Source: Roridomyces roridus (taxonomy: Eukaryota > Basidiomycota > Agaricomycetes > Agaricales > Mycenaceae). From it: a stretch of 64,000 nt of DNA. The stretch spans positions 1 to 64,000 of the forward strand of contig JARKIF010000118.1 of assembly GCA_029378245.1 (NCBI GenBank), written 5' to 3'. Of the stretch, positions 10,508-22,221 are shown piece by piece. The notes beneath the pieces were generated by a model that saw only the letters and a program-made list of their open reading frames with translations, had not been told where the DNA came from and ran no database searches. The position numbers and the translations under genes are program-made. Positions within the stretch are counted from its first letter, which is position 1, and every line of letters starts with the position of its first letter.

Positions 10508-11394
10508 ATGCCCAAACTCGTCTTCCGGCCTAGTCTTTCCGGATGCTCCGATTCTACGTATCTCGTCGACGATAACGGTGAAGCCGTGCCCGGTTCAGTT
10601 CAGTACATGCCCTGGGCGAACCCAGTGCGTATTTTGCCTCGAACTCCCACCTACATCATCTGATTCCCATATGTGTCTTGAAGAACCCCCATATTTCGAC
10701 CCCGGATGGCAGCCTGATCGAACGATTCTACCCACCTCTGCCTGGACCCCCCAGTTGGGTGTACCACGGCGACAAGAACACCAAGACGGATTCTGACGCC
10801 GATGCTAATATCACATGGACGATTCCCGACTCTTCGTCCAACGCGGACATTCCGTATACCCCAGTACGTGCATTGCCATTCAGCTTCAGCCTTCAGACAT
10901 GTTCTGACTCGCGTTTCTTGAAGCCACACGCTGGCACGAGTTCCGCGGACGGTAATGCGGTCGTCTCGCCACCGACTCTATCTGGACTCCCCGATGGCAG
11001 CAGTGTGACGCCGACCGATTTCGAGTCCATGCTGGCGGATTGGATCCCGAGTTCGATAGGCAGCTTCGACGAGCCTGTCAACGACGAGGATGTCAATGAC
11101 GAGGATCTCACCGACGAGGGTGTACATGTCGACGCGGACACCAATGACGACTTCCCATCGACGACCCCCGGCTATTCGTGGGCCTTCAATTATCCCCTAT
11201 CTTGGACCCTCGCGGTGAGTAATCTGTTCTTCCTCTATCCTTGTCGTCTCATCCTGATACACAACGCGCAGTTGGGCCCATTAGAACCCGCCTTCATGCC
11301 CCCGCGCTCACCGACGCCTCCTACGCCTTCCGAATTGCCCCAGCCGGTGGATATGGCCGGCGCAGTCCAAGAGATGACCCTCGAGACGAAGTGA
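10508..11394 (+). CDS. Uncharacterised basidiomycete protein, short tandem paralog
   Basis: I do not recognise this family. The protein starts MPKLVFRPSLSG and is rich in Pro, Ser, Asp and Glu. Acidic repeats (VNDEDVNDEDLTDEGVH) lie in the middle, and PTPPTPSELPQPVDMAG is followed by AVQEMTLETK at the end. Introns follow WANP and SWTLA, and a 60-nt stretch after IPYTP has GT-AG ends and may be spliced without changing frame. It is paralogous to 12534-13785: both begin MPK, share TIPDSS, SRPTLS/PPTLSGLPDGS-like phrases, PLEPA/PLEVA and AVQEMT, and share promoter and 3' UTR sequence. The C-terminal 130 or so residues of the paralog are missing here; the sequence jumps from AVQEMT straight to the last residues, L-ETK. 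It has no signal peptide or membrane segment and is probably intracellular. Confidence 0.7.
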
Positions 11395-12258
11395 TGGATT
11401 TAGGATTGGGAATCTGAAGAATACTGTTACGATTACGATGCTCGAATACACGTATGTTTGTAGACGCCTGAATTGCCAATGAAATGCGGAAGAGAACACA
11501 AAAATGAATATAACGCAGCGTTTATGTAGACTGATCAAGGGATTTTATGGCCTCCACCACAATAATCAGCCGCCGACTCAAGCAGTCACCGTCGTTCAAG
11601 CTTTACATAATTATGAGATTTGCGTTTGCTATGTACTTGTTTGTGGATTGTGCTCGCACCATGGCGGCAGAGAACAAGCAGAAAGTCAGCAGCGGGTTGG
11701 GAGGATGCCGAAGCCACTGTCAGCCAGAGTGGCAGCCCCGGCTCCCGACGCAACACAGGGTTTCAGCGCGGAAGGGTGGGTGGGACCCTTCCGGCTTATT
11801 CCCATGTTGGTCAGTGAAATGTTAGAAATGTTAGTCAAGTTAGTAGTATATGCTATAATGGTCTAATCTATGAGTTGTCAGTAAGAGTTAGTATGTTACT
11901 GTATGTTAGCCAAGTACATTAACATGTATGCAAATTATAAAAGGGTGGGTAGGGAGGGCAAAAGAAACGGCGCCGCCGAGGGCGACGATGCCAGCTGGCA
12001 GGGTGTGAGGTGGCTCGAGACAAGAGGCAACGTAACCCTGGTGACGGTTGCTGATCCACAAACTCGGTTTTGTGGAGCACTCGTGCCTCACACTCCGTCA
12101 AACCATCAAATTTCATTATATCAGTTGGAGCGAAAGTCGAAAGCGCAAGACTGACTAGTCATTGTGCTTTGGCCTCGTCGATTGGATGGACCCGTTTGAA
12201 CAATGTACGTTCCGACATTGATGTCAGCGCCTTGACCTTTTCTTTGCCACACGGATTC
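11395..12258. other. Intergenic between tandem paralogs
   Basis: The first 110 bp are 3' UTR sequence shared with the second paralog and with the copy at 27.8 kb (phrases GATTTAGGA, TACTGTTACGATT, TAGACGCCTGAATTGC). About 11810-11930 is AT-rich with several GTTAG motifs. Promoter sequence shared with the first paralog begins near 12110. Confidence 0.45.
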
Positions 12259-12431
12259 CAGCTAACTGCAAAACTCTGGAGCACCTCAAAAAAAAGTTTC
12301 CACCAGATGATGACGTCGACTTTCCTAACGAAGCCCGCGCTCCACAGTAGCAACCACTGAGCGCTGGCGGAGAGCTGTCAAACTCTGAGTGAACTATTTT
12401 CGAAAGCGCTCCAGAGTTTTGCAGTTAGCTG
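12259..12431. mobile_element. 173-bp MITE with perfect 24-bp terminal inverted repeats
   Basis: The left arm 12259-12282 (starts CAGCTAACTGCAAAAC) and the right arm 12408-12431 (ends TTTTGCAGTTAGCTG) are exact reverse complements over 24 bp. The interior is non-coding. No clear target duplication is visible beyond a possible TC. The element lies about 50 bp upstream of the TATA box of the next gene and is absent from the otherwise similar promoter of the upstream paralog, so it is an insertion made after the duplication. Confidence 0.8.
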
Positions 12432-12480
12432 TCAAGTTTGGCCCATTGTATTCGACCCGATGACCCCAAGACCGACCACA

Positions 12481-12487
12481 TATAAAA
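12481..12487 (+). promoter_or_regulatory. TATA box of second tandem paralog
   Basis: TATAAAA lies 53 bp upstream of the ATG at 12534 and about 50 bp downstream of the MITE. Confidence 0.6.
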
Positions 12488-12533
12488 GGCCCACCCAATC
12501 CCTCATTCGGCCATCTGGTTCTCTATTCTCAAC

Positions 12534-13785
12534 ATGCCCAAAGTCGTCTCCAGTGAGCCCTTGCATGCTTCACATCGGTACATTCCCTATATTCTGCCAG
12601 TACGTGTTTGCCACACAGTCTCTCATATTTTTTTTCATTGGTTACAAAGCCGAACGCGGATGACAATATGGCCTTCCCCCGACGGACTCTATCTGGATTT
12701 CCCTACAGCAGTTGGACGGCGCCCGACCTCATGCCAGCGAGTTCGAGCTGGATGGGCAATGTCGACGAGGTCGATATCGGTGCTCACTTGCTCGCTTCCC
12801 GACAGACTCTACGCGGACTTCCCCATGGCAGTTGGATGCCGTCCGACCCCATGGCAGCGAGCTCGAGCAATGTCGACTTCACATCGACGATTCCCGACTC
12901 TTCGTACGCGGATCCCAGTGTGGCTGTCTCCCGGCCCACTCTATCTCTATTCCCTGCTGGCAGTGCGACGCAGGCCAATTCCATGCTCCGTAGTTTGATC
13001 GCGACCTTGATGGGCAACGTCGACGAGACAGCGAACACGTACGCCAATGACAACTTCGCATCGTCGATTCCCCGCTTGGCGTTCGTCTTCAACTATCCGC
13101 CATCTCGCAGCTCTGCGGTGAGTTTCACTTTTTCTCTATCCTCATCGTCTCATATAACGTGCAGTTGGCCCCATTGGAAGTCGCCATCGCCCTTGAACCC
13201 CTGCGCTCACCAACGCCTGCTATGTCTTCGTCCCAGCCGGTGGGATTGGCTGCCGCAGTACAAGAAATGACACGCAAGTTCAGCCCACCAGTGTGCCCAT
13301 GCCGTCCGCGCCGCCGGCCTCGACCACCGTACATCGAGGCGTCCGTTGAATTCCACCCTATGATTCTGAAGGATGCAGACCGTCCGGGCGTCGCTATATC
13401 CGATATAATTGCCCTGGGTGCCGGTTCGATGCTACGGCCCTACGACGAGCCGCTCCAACCTGAGTTTCCCAAATTCGTGTCGATTCAATATATCGTTGAC
13501 GTGCGTTTCATTCTTCCATTCCTCTTCAATTGATTGCTCACGGTACTACGATATCTTCTTCAGGTCGACGGCGTTGAAGCTCCCGGGGTATACCTCGCAG
13601 GGACGTGCGAGCATGTGCAACTTCTGCGTTCAGATCTCGCTCACCATATTGCACAAGCGTATGTCAAGGCTGTGGGGTATGACGCTCCTGTTGAGGACGC
13701 GCGTCTCGTGTGTTTGAAGACGACGCCCAGATCGCCGCCTTCGAGGGCGTCGGAGCCTTGGAAGGCTTTGATCGAGACGAAGTGA
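12534..13785 (+). CDS. Uncharacterised basidiomycete protein, long tandem paralog
   Basis: The family is not recognised. Four exons encode about 360 residues beginning MPKVVSSEPLHASHRY. The middle has imperfect internal repeats of the form R(Q/R/P)TLxGxPxGSW (RRTLSGFPYSSW, RQTLRGLPHGSW, RPTLSLFPAGS). After AVQEMT the protein continues with an Arg/Pro-rich stretch (PCRPRRRPRPPY) and a compact C-terminal region (EFHPMILKDADRPGVAISD, VDGVEAPGVYLAGTCEHVQ, AHHIAQAYVKAVGYD) that looks folded. It ends KALIETK. Introns follow YIPYILP, SRSSA and QYIVD. The gene converges on the F-box gene, with 131 bp between stop codons. Its last 110 bp and 3' UTR are duplicated at 27706-27950. Confidence 0.75.
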
Positions 13786-13916
13786 TGAATTTAGGAATCG
13801 GGAGTGCGAAGGTTACTGTTACGATTTGATTACGATTACGATGCTTGGATTTCTATGTTTCTAGACGCCTGAATTGCTTATGAAATGACGGAGAACGAAC
13901 ATAAATATTGCGCACC

Positions 13917-15145
13917 TCATATTCTGATCCAAGGGCTTTCAGAAAACCGCCAATCAGGCTCCTCCACCAACCGCGTCACACTCCGCAGAACAGGCGGCAA
14001 TTCGGAGACGACCCATTCTTCAAAACGTCCCCGTACCGTTGAATCCCAATAATTCCTCCAAATCCCCTGAAGTGCGAGAAGTTCAAGTCGGCTGTAGTTA
14101 GGGTGCTGGAGCGCTTCGACGAACGCGGGCAGCGGATCTTGTGTGAGCTTGCGGAACCCACCGCCCACGTCGACATGGATAATCAAGCAACGAAGGTTGG
14201 GACAGTTGAGCTGCTGCAACATGTCGATGAGATCTTGGGAGATGTAGGCGCCCCATTCCAGCGTCGAGCCATTGAAGTCGAGACGGAATGAAAACGAGTC
14301 GGTGATTTCGAGGCTCTGGAGTACTGTGCACCGCTCGAACATGAGGCCCGGGGAAAGTGGTTCTAAGACACAGGTTAATTTGGTCATGTCACTGTGATAT
14401 GCGACTAACCTCTGTTCCGTCCAAAGTCAATGTGAAGGTGTTCGAGGACTCTGCCGAAGGAGAGCAGGAACCCGGATACCCCCGCAACAATTCTGGGCGG
14501 TGGGTCGGAAATATACAACTTCAGACGCCGCATCGAGGAAAGCTGCGTATCAACAAGCCAGTCAATGAGCACCGTGTGCTCAAAACACTCCTGGGCGAGT
14601 GATAGGGTCTCAATGGAAGCGATTGGCAGCGGGGTGGCGGCGAATGAGTCACCATCATTGCACCAAGGCAACCCTGCGATTTCCAGCTGCTTCATATTGG
14701 GGAATCGAGACAGTAGACGGACGAGCCAGCCAAAGTCCACGCCCGTGGTGAAGTTGAAGCTGACTGAAACGGGAAGGGGTAGTACGGGGAATGTATCCAA
14801 TGGAAGAGTGTCGACCACGAGTTTGAGGACCCGGAGCCCCGAGAACGACGGAAGATGTTTGAGCAGCTCTGGGGCCGCCAAATCCGGGTTGTACAGGAAG
14901 TGCACTTTGACCCCCAGCTTCTGGACGGCGGAGTAGAGAGTGTTGTTGGAGGATGACACGCATTTCCGGAATTGGGGCAGATCTCTGTCTGTGATGGTGA
15001 GACAACGCCAAAGCGCTGCCCTGCTGGCAGGCACCCAGGATCGGCACACAAGACTAGCGGTTTTCAAAGTATGGCTATCGTCGACGAGGGCGATGATCTT
15101 GTCAGTGAGTTCTGGCGGGAGAATGGGAGAGTTCGTGTCCGTCAT
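13917..15145 (-). CDS. F-box/LRR-type protein, intact copy
   Basis: Two exons (start 15145) encode about 390 residues. The N-terminal F-box reads ILPPELTDKIIALVDDSHTL...ASLVCRSWVPASRAALW, as in basidiomycete F-box proteins that recruit targets to SCF ubiquitin ligases. Leucine-rich segments follow (LRVLKLVVDTLPLD, FPNMKQLEIAGLPWC, IASIETLSLAQECFE, LSSMRRLKLYISDPP). A 48-nt intron (GTTAGT...CTTAG, about 14358-14405) splits the codon after HIDFGRNR, and exon 2 continues PLSPGLMFERCTVLQSLEITD to the stop at 13917. The segment from about 13668 to 15171 is duplicated, with three insertions, at 27706-32687. The substrate is unknown. Confidence 0.85.
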
Positions 15146-15343
15146 CGATTTCGGCCTCTGGAGATGGTGGAAAACATCGAGTATGAGGGGTCAAAACGTC
15201 GCTGAAGGCTGGCCGCTCATGAGACGACGATGGAATTGGAGTTAAGATTTGGATTTCACATTAATTAACTTGGCTGTACTACCAGAAAACATAAGAGGGA
15301 AGGAAAGACACTACATTATTGTATTTATTTCACGCGAGCCCAT
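15146..15343. other. Short intergenic promoter/terminator region
   Basis: This lies between the F-box start and the copper radical oxidase stop. No other feature was seen. Homology to the 27.7-32.7 kb copy stops at about 15171. Confidence 0.4.
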
Positions 15344-17369
15344 TCAAAGACTGGTGATGGTCACCGGGACACCCTGAGCGGGGCGAGGCGGGTTTCCACC
15401 GTCTCCAATCATGACCTGGACACCCTCGCTCCAGACACCATCGGCGACGACGTAGATCCAAGCAGGGCCGGGAGGGTAAATGTTGCCGTTGGGGGGAGCC
15501 GTGATGGTGAGAGTGCTGCCCGAGAGGGTGTGCTCGAGGAAGACAAGGCGGGAGCCGGCGTGCCATCCATGAGTGACGAAGCCCATGTCCATCAACGAGA
15601 CTGTTCAAAATCAGTGGTGCGTTCAAAAGCAATGGAGAATGAATGATACCCTGGAGCTCGCCGGCAGCAAGGCTGGCGGGGATAGTGACTGTGATTGTGC
15701 CGTTTGCGTTGAACGCAAGCTGAGATGGTGACTTCGAGATGACGGGGCGGGGCGAGTTGTTAGTGATGAAGTCGGGGCTGAGATACTCGACACGGTACTC
15801 CGAGGGGAAGGACAAGTTGTTAGGGTTGTTGTCAGCGGTGAGGACGAAGGGGTGCGGGTTGGAGGCCGCAACCATGATATTTCTATGGCATGTCAGCAAC
15901 CAAAAGTTGCAAAAGTGCGAGAACATACCCTTTCGCCGTGAGTGTCGCAGCCGAGTGGTACATACGCGGGATGGGGCTCGTGGGGATGCCAACCTGAGTG
16001 ATTCTTTGTCCAAAGTTTGAGTAACAAGGTCGGAGGAAAAGAGTTCCAAGGAATACCTTTGACCCAATGGCAACGTGCTCTTGTACATGATACCTTGCTG
16101 CGCAGGGTTGGCCGCGTTGGTGCCAGTGGCTCCCGAGTCGCCGACGGAAGGATACCCTGAGTAGCTGATTTACATTGAGTATCACCTTCTGGAAATTGAA
16201 CCATGCAACTTACCCAGTATGCGCGCCGTTGAGGATGTAGACATCACCGCTGGGCAAGATGACGGTCTCAGCCATGACCCGGGGCTCCGGCAGATGATCA
16301 ATCTCCCATCCGGCAGCGACACCCGCAGCAGTCAGCGTGATGCGCTGGCACTGGGTGGAAGCAACGTCGTTGACGGACATCTCCTCCAAGGTGATGGTGT
16401 CGGGCTTGTTGGAGCCACCGCAAGCGATCACAGTCGGCTCGTAGAGTGGGGGCGAGAGTGGGAGAAGCTGGGCGAAACCGTCGAAAGGCACACCAATGCG
16501 GACGCCGTTGGGAAGTTCGGGGAGGCGCATGAGTTCGGTGTTGGTGTCGATGTCGTAGATGACCGATTGATTGTTGGCGATCATGAGGATGTGCCCGGAA
16601 GGAAGCATCATTGAACTGTGTTTCAAAGTCAGTAGTTAACTAGTTGAATAGGATGAAGGCCATACCGAGGGAAGAGGTTGGCTGGGAGAGTGTCGTTCAA
16701 GAACTTGCTGTCCCTCACGGTGCCCTCCTCGCCCGCACGCGGGGGGAAGAACTCGTAGTTGTTCTGTGCAATGTCGGGGGCGTTGAAGGTGGTCAGGATA
16801 TCGCTGCCTCCCATGATGAAGAGACTGCCGTCGGCAATTCGCACAGCCGTGGGGTACCAACGCGTTCTAACGAGGTGCAAAGTTGCGGGGTCCTCGAAGA
16901 CTGTGCATCCCGGGCCAGTGCCGTCTGCGGATGTGCAGGGACCGAAGAGGCGGATACCCATTGTGCCGTCAGTCGCGTTTCCCCACCCGGGAATGGCGTC
17001 GAGTGGTTGGCCACCAACGGCCACATGGGTACCGTTGGAAATAAAACCCCCGCTAGCGCTGCAATTCCCAAGTTAACAAATAAGTTGTGGAGGACGATAT
17101 GAAATTCACCAGAAGGTGTTGGTAATGGTCCTCAGCGGTGTCGCCGTGTTGGTGTCCAAATGCCAAAGACCGGCCCAAGCGGGCTCGCCGTCAGGCAGCT
17201 TGAGCGGGTTGACGTAGGGGCGGTCATACATCAGCGCCAGCGTCGGCGAGAGCGTGATGAGCTCGAGAGGGATGATGCCAGAGTTTCCCTGCTGGACAAA
17301 GGACCAGGTGTTCTGGCCCATTGCGAGGCGAACAAAGGGGAGGAGAGCCAGAAACTTGGTGGAGCGCAT
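15344..17369 (-). CDS. Secreted copper radical oxidase, glyoxal oxidase-like (AA5_1)
   Basis: Seven exons with six introns of about 50 nt encode roughly 565 residues, the usual size for glyoxal oxidases. A signal peptide (MRSTKFLALLPFVRLAMG) is followed by the beta-propeller. Residues expected at the copper site are present: the Cys in FCASGGFISNG and the Tyr in RTRWYPTAVRI, which would form the Cys-Tyr cofactor; the Tyr-His pair in PRMYHSAATL; and the late His in VTHGWHAGSR in the C-terminal immunoglobulin-like domain. The enzyme oxidises small aldehydes to acids and releases H2O2 outside the cell, the co-substrate of peroxidases such as the one at 5996-7638. A TATA box lies 49 bp upstream. 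Confidence 0.92.
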
Positions 17370-17417
17370 GTTGGAAGGAGTGAACTGCGGTGAGGAAAAT
17401 GGACGGATACCTTGCCC

Positions 17418-17425
17418 TTTTTATA
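17418..17425 (-). promoter_or_regulatory. TATA box of copper radical oxidase gene
   Basis: On the minus strand TATAAAAA lies 49 bp upstream of the ATG at 17369. Confidence 0.6.
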
Positions 17426-19391
17426 CCTTGAGCGATGCAGTGTCCGTCTCACAAGCAATGGGGAAAGGGATTTGTGCCTGTCTAATATTGGCCCCAAGGA
17501 TCGCTCATAGAAATGGTCCATACCTATTCCGGCCATCCATCGACCGGCAATACATAGATAACATAACGGGAGGTCTCCTTTTGGCTGGATATACGACGTA
17601 ATCTGTTACTTTAGAACCACAGACCGACCGAGTCCAGGCATAGCGCCTCGGACGGCGTCCTGAAGGAGGTGGCTTGGGGCCACGGCGGAGCTCACGCTGC
17701 TCAGGGAGAGCACTCGGTGTTGGTGGCACCAAAGTAGCTGGGCAGAATGGCAAGCCAGGGTAGGCAGGTGATGACGAGGGCATTCAAGGCGACACAAGAG
17801 CGACGGGAAGAAGTGACGGAGGAGAAAAGCGGTAATCAAATGACAGATTGATGGATGCGCCCTTTGGGTAGTGCCATCACGACTCTCTCGGAGAGTCTCT
17901 CCGACGAGTCTCCGTCGATTAGGATCACTGTGGTTTTTTTTCCGTGCCGACTTGAGTTATTTGACAACCGCGGTCTCCGCAACAACAAGAGTCCGCAGGC
18001 CTCGGCGTGTTCGGTGGAACATTGCATACCAAAGCCGGACTCGTTCGCCGAAAAATGGAGAGCTTGAACGCAGTGCGAATTGAGCACACGCTGATCTTCC
18101 TCACCTGCTTACATGGGACGGGCATTTCGCCATGCAACTCACGGGGTTGTCAGTATGTAAGCCGCTCGTCGCATTCAAATTCCTTAGATACGTCTCCAGA
18201 CCAACCAGACTCCCAAAACCGTCCTTGAAACCACCAAAGAGAAGATCGCCGTCTCGTCGGCGTTCAAACAATGTGAATGTGGGTAAGAAAGCTTCCCGCA
18301 ACCTTTGTATGCAGTGGAGCTCGGCACCGACTGAATTCATTCGGCGCGCATGCGGCATGCTCGTAGAGCGCTGGAATTGAAACATAGAAACAGTGGGCTG
18401 GGGAACAACCGGAGGCCCACGTCCCACCGCAAGTAGAGCGCCCATGCCGCTTGAAGCTCCGTGAACTCTCTGTGCAACTCTCGCCAGCGAACGCGGCGGC
18501 GGTCGGTGGCAGTCGACGACGCAGCGATATTCTATGCTCCGATCGGCTGACCCACTCGATTGTCTAATTTCGGAACACCGTTCACCGCGGTCCCACGGTT
18601 CGATCTAGGTCGCGCAACGCACCGTCGTGTTTTACGATGCTCCGAAAGGTCTGAGTAGTTTACGCATGGTCATCGCCCTCATCCGAGTCATCATTGGGAC
18701 TATCCAAAAACTGGTCAGACAACCGATAACCACGGAAATGCGGGCAAGTACATATTCACGGAATGAGCCAGCCAAGCGGCGGCAGTCGGAACGTCCCCAC
18801 AAGCAGCGGCGTGCAGATGATCAAAATATGATGAGCATGCCGAGACACGCGCCGCCCAGTAGCTGACGGATTTTCCCAGGGTGCAGTGTGAGTTAATTCA
18901 TGCAGCGGGAATCGAACCCGACTGCTCCGTTGCTCAAATCGTGTAAAGACTGGAGCAAGATTGGATGGTAGCGCACAAACCGGTATGGCTCTTTGTCTCC
19001 AGAATAGGATCTCCATCGTATCCAAACCGTCCTCGGAGATCTCAATAAATTTTCTCAGGTCAAAACTGTGCTTGAAGCGATCAATGACAATCTGGGCGGC
19101 TCTACGGAATATGTGCCGTAGGGAAGGTTCGTTTGCACGCGACGTGTGTATTCACTCCCGTCTCGATGTAAAGAGTTCTGAGCATGGGTCCACCTTGGGC
19201 TTGCCGGGCTTCCGTCGGATCACATCAGTCGATACAATCACATCATGACACAATCACATCATGACACAATCACATCATGACACAATCACCACACTGCCTC
19301 TCAATCGCCTCTCTCTCTGTAACCTCACGGAGTTGATCCAGGTGAGCCACTGTGGTGTTTACACAACAATATACTCACACACACAAGACCC
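17426..19391. other. Intergenic region with tRNA-like hairpin and tandem repeat
   Basis: No gene was recognised in nearly 2 kb. A hairpin with a perfect tRNA T-arm on the minus strand (CGGG-TTCGATT-CCCG) lies at 18906-18920, extended by GCAG/CTGC with one bulged base, but no acceptor, D or anticodon arm can be built around it. A short tandem repeat lies just before the next gene (separate entry). Confidence 0.45.
19229..19289. repeat. 16-bp tandem repeat, about 3.8 copies
   Basis: The unit ATGACACAATCACATC is repeated head to tail about 100 bp upstream of the F-box ATG. The first unit is diverged at its start (GTCGATACAATCACATC). It is probably a simple minisatellite in the promoter region. 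Confidence 0.8.
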
Positions 19392-20118
19392 ATGTACTCC
19401 CCCTTCTCCAACATCCTCCACACGAGCGCCGTACCTTCACCCGCGGAGTGCCAGCAAATCCAGGAGCTGCTTCGTGGTCCACGCCAGGAGATCACTCGTC
19501 TGCAACGTCTAATTGACGAAACAACTCAGAAACAAGATGAACTGCAACACTTCGTGGATGCACACACTGCCCTGTTGTCGTCAGCGCGACGCCTTCCGGA
19601 CGACATCCTCTCAGAGATCTTCGTGGCATGCCTTGCCCCGACGAGAAATCCCGCTTTCTGCGCCGACCAGTCGCCCCTACTTGTCTCCCACATCTCGACC
19701 AATTGGCGCAGAGTCGCTCTCTCGACACCCCGTCTGTGGGCGTCTATGCACATCGCAGTGCCCGATCAAAGCAGGCTCGACCGTCTCACAGAACAAGTCA
19801 GCCTTTGGTTATCCAGATCCGGAGCCGTTCCTCTGTCCATCTCCCTAGCCCTCTCCCAAACGGCCAGCTGGACGCCGGATGGGCTTTGCGATATATCATC
19901 GCTTCTTTCCATTCTTCTCGCGGAATCCCGCCGGTGGCGGAACATCCATTTCTCAGTGTCGAATGGAGCCTCGAATTTCTTCATCCCCCAACTCACTGCT
20001 GCCGACGTCCCGCTGCTCCATTCGATGTCATTCAACAATGACATCTCTTATGGTGCTCGAACGGGGACACCCGTGGATGTTTCACATCCACCGCTATCGT
20101 TCCTTGGGACCGATAGCC

Positions 20119-22221
20119 AGGGGATGCGTGGTTGAGCGGGTGTGCCACCATCCTAACCAAAATGGTCATTTGGTTGCCCGACGGCGAAAAGCCCGGAGGT
20201 CGCAGGTTCAAGTCCTGGCAAGAACCGTAGGCGGTTTAGTGGGTATTCTTCCGGTTGAAATCCCGGTTGCCGAGTCCCACAGTACCGTTGATACGACTGG
20301 TATCCGCGCAGGCGTGAAAACAGCGTAAAATCGAGATTTGGTACGCATACCAGCACCCCTCAATCCGGTGGTAGAATGATAGGAATAGAGCCGAGCTCCG
20401 AGCTGCTATTCAAATGTGTTCACGATGCATTGAGAGAGTTTCCAGTACACTACGCTTGGCTGTTCGATCAGGAGTCGGTTGTAGTGACTCGAATAGGCTT
20501 CCCGCGGGGACTCAGATATGCGGAGATACAGATATCAAGGAGATATAACAAGCCCAGACAATATGTCAAGCATTGGTCGAGAGTACCACAGGATATTCAT
20601 AGTTGGCGTGCAGTTGCACCAAGATTGATGTATATTAATTGAGCGGGAGTGCTTTCCTCGAAGAGATAGCCTCCGCGGAAGTGTCCGAGATGATGTATAC
20701 AGCTGCTGTTGCAGCGGGATGGTGTGTCAAGCGGTTGTTGAGCAATGTGGACTCGAGCCACAGAGTGGTGTTGCCTTTGCAGTTTAGGATCCAAGAGGAG
20801 AATGACCCCGAGGGGTACTTCGCGGACTGAACATCCAGAAAGGAAATGACAAGTGGGCGAGTCGAACTCGTGCACTGGTACTAGTGTTTGATCATGTGAT
20901 CACGGAACGGAGCGGAGCTGCGGCAGACGATCAAAGCGATGATCGGACATCACGGTCTGGACCAGGGCACAGGGTTGGCCCAGGGTTTCACCGCAGTCAT
21001 GGCTAGCATGTCAGGATCTGCGCCAAGGCGGAGTTGGACCAATCAGAAGAGCTGTTAAGGAGTGACACACACGTTGGGAGCCAGAAATAGCCTCGAGGAC
21101 ATAATCAGGATGATGCACACCCGAGGGAAGGGACAATCTTTAGTCATAGTAGTTTAGACACGCCAAGCATGTAGAAAAGTATATAAACCCCACGGAACCT
21201 GAGGGTACATGATCACATCATGCCCCCCCCTTCTAGGGACTCATGGGTATTGGTGTGGTCTTGTGTCTTCCTCGGAGATTTGTTGATTACATTCTTCTTG
21301 GTAGTAGCAATAGAAAAGCACTTGTTTGGGTATAACTGAGGGATCTAAAGTCAGCTATAGACTTCTTGAGTTGTATTGAGTGTGTCTCCTAAGGGCACTA
21401 CTCTTCCTACACTTGCATTTAAAGGTACCCGGGCTCTGGTCCAACCTGGGTCAGCTGCAGAAGCATACTTAAGGGGTAGTGGGTTGCCCTCTGCTCTGTA
21501 GTTCCTCTCCATGTTGTATTGGGGTTGTAATTGGTGTGATTTGGTCGATGATAAACAGGAACAGAGTCAATTGGGACTTGGTGGTTCGGGTCATCGACTC
21601 CTCGAACTGGTTCGAGGCTTGTGTTTGGTTTTCAATCTACAATATAAAAAGACTTATTGCTGCATTGCAAACCCTTGTGTCGTATTCGAGAATAAAGCCT
21701 TGCAGTAGGCCTCTTGAAAGAGATCTAGTCGGTCCGAGGACTTGTTCGAGAAGCTGAACAAAGACCAAAACCGTTGATATCAAGTGAGCTGTATGCTCCG
21801 CGGAGTGTGCTTGAAGTCGAGCAGGACGTTCAATCTTACCTATATACTTTAGGGTGACCCCGAACTCAACCGTAGTCGAAGTTGACTGGCCCTGGCTGGG
21901 GTGTTGGATGTTTTGGTAGTTGGTGTTATGGTGTTGGGGTTTTGTGGGTTTGTTGCCTTTTGGGTAGCACTCCGCAGACTCAGCCATTGCTGCTCCACAT
22001 TCACACTTCACTGGTGCGCAGTTACAGACGTTTCACCGTGACTTGTTCAGTCACGTGTCTGCATAAATGCATTCCGACCTGGAGTTTACAAGGCAGCTTC
22101 TACTTCCTAGAATGCCGTAAGTGGGTGTCACGCGGGAATGCTTCTGCAGACCTGAGGGCACTGCTAACACGTCATAACAAAGACGTGGGCAAACACTCCA
22201 AAAAAAAAAAAAAAAAAAAAG
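20119..22221 (+). mobile_element. 2.1-kb poly(A)-tailed retroelement with tRNA-like head
   Basis: The element is bounded by a perfect 7-bp target duplication, GATAGCC (20112-20118 and 22222-22228), and ends in a run of 21 A. Its 5' end carries RNA polymerase III promoter-like boxes: box A TGGTTGAGCGG at 20129-20139 and box B GGTTCAAGTCC at 20205-20215, as in tRNA-derived SINEs. It is far longer than a normal SINE. The interior has two small adjacent open frames (20376-20642 and 20639-20830) with no recognised domain. A TATA-like TATATAAACCCC lies near 21180, and the 3' part is GT-rich. No reverse transcriptase is visible, so it must have been mobilised in trans, possibly by a LINE. A composite or nested structure cannot be excluded. 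Confidence 0.8.
20376..20642 (+). CDS. Small unrecognised open frame inside the retroelement
   Basis: An 88-residue frame (MIGIEPSSELLFKCVHDAL ... APRLMYIN) with mixed, non-repetitive composition. It matches no family I know. A second 63-residue frame overlaps its stop (20639-20830). These could be fragments of a captured gene or chance frames. The interrupted host gene makes an independent cellular role unlikely. Confidence 0.2.
   Translation: MIGIEPSSELLFKCVHDALREFPVHYAWLFDQESVVVTRIGFPRGLRYAEIQISRRYNKPRQYVKHWSRVPQDIHSWRAVAPRLMYIN

Noticed and set aside
18880..18995. A tRNA gene around the T-arm hairpin
   Set aside because: The T-arm is perfect, but no 7-bp acceptor stem or anticodon arm could be found at proper spacing on the minus strand.
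19229..19289. CRISPR-like repeat
   Set aside because: The 16-bp units are directly adjacent with no spacers, and the genome is eukaryotic.
20119..22221. The block in the F-box gene as a large intron
   Set aside because: It lacks GT at the left edge, is flanked by a direct repeat and ends in poly(A), which fits insertion rather than splicing.
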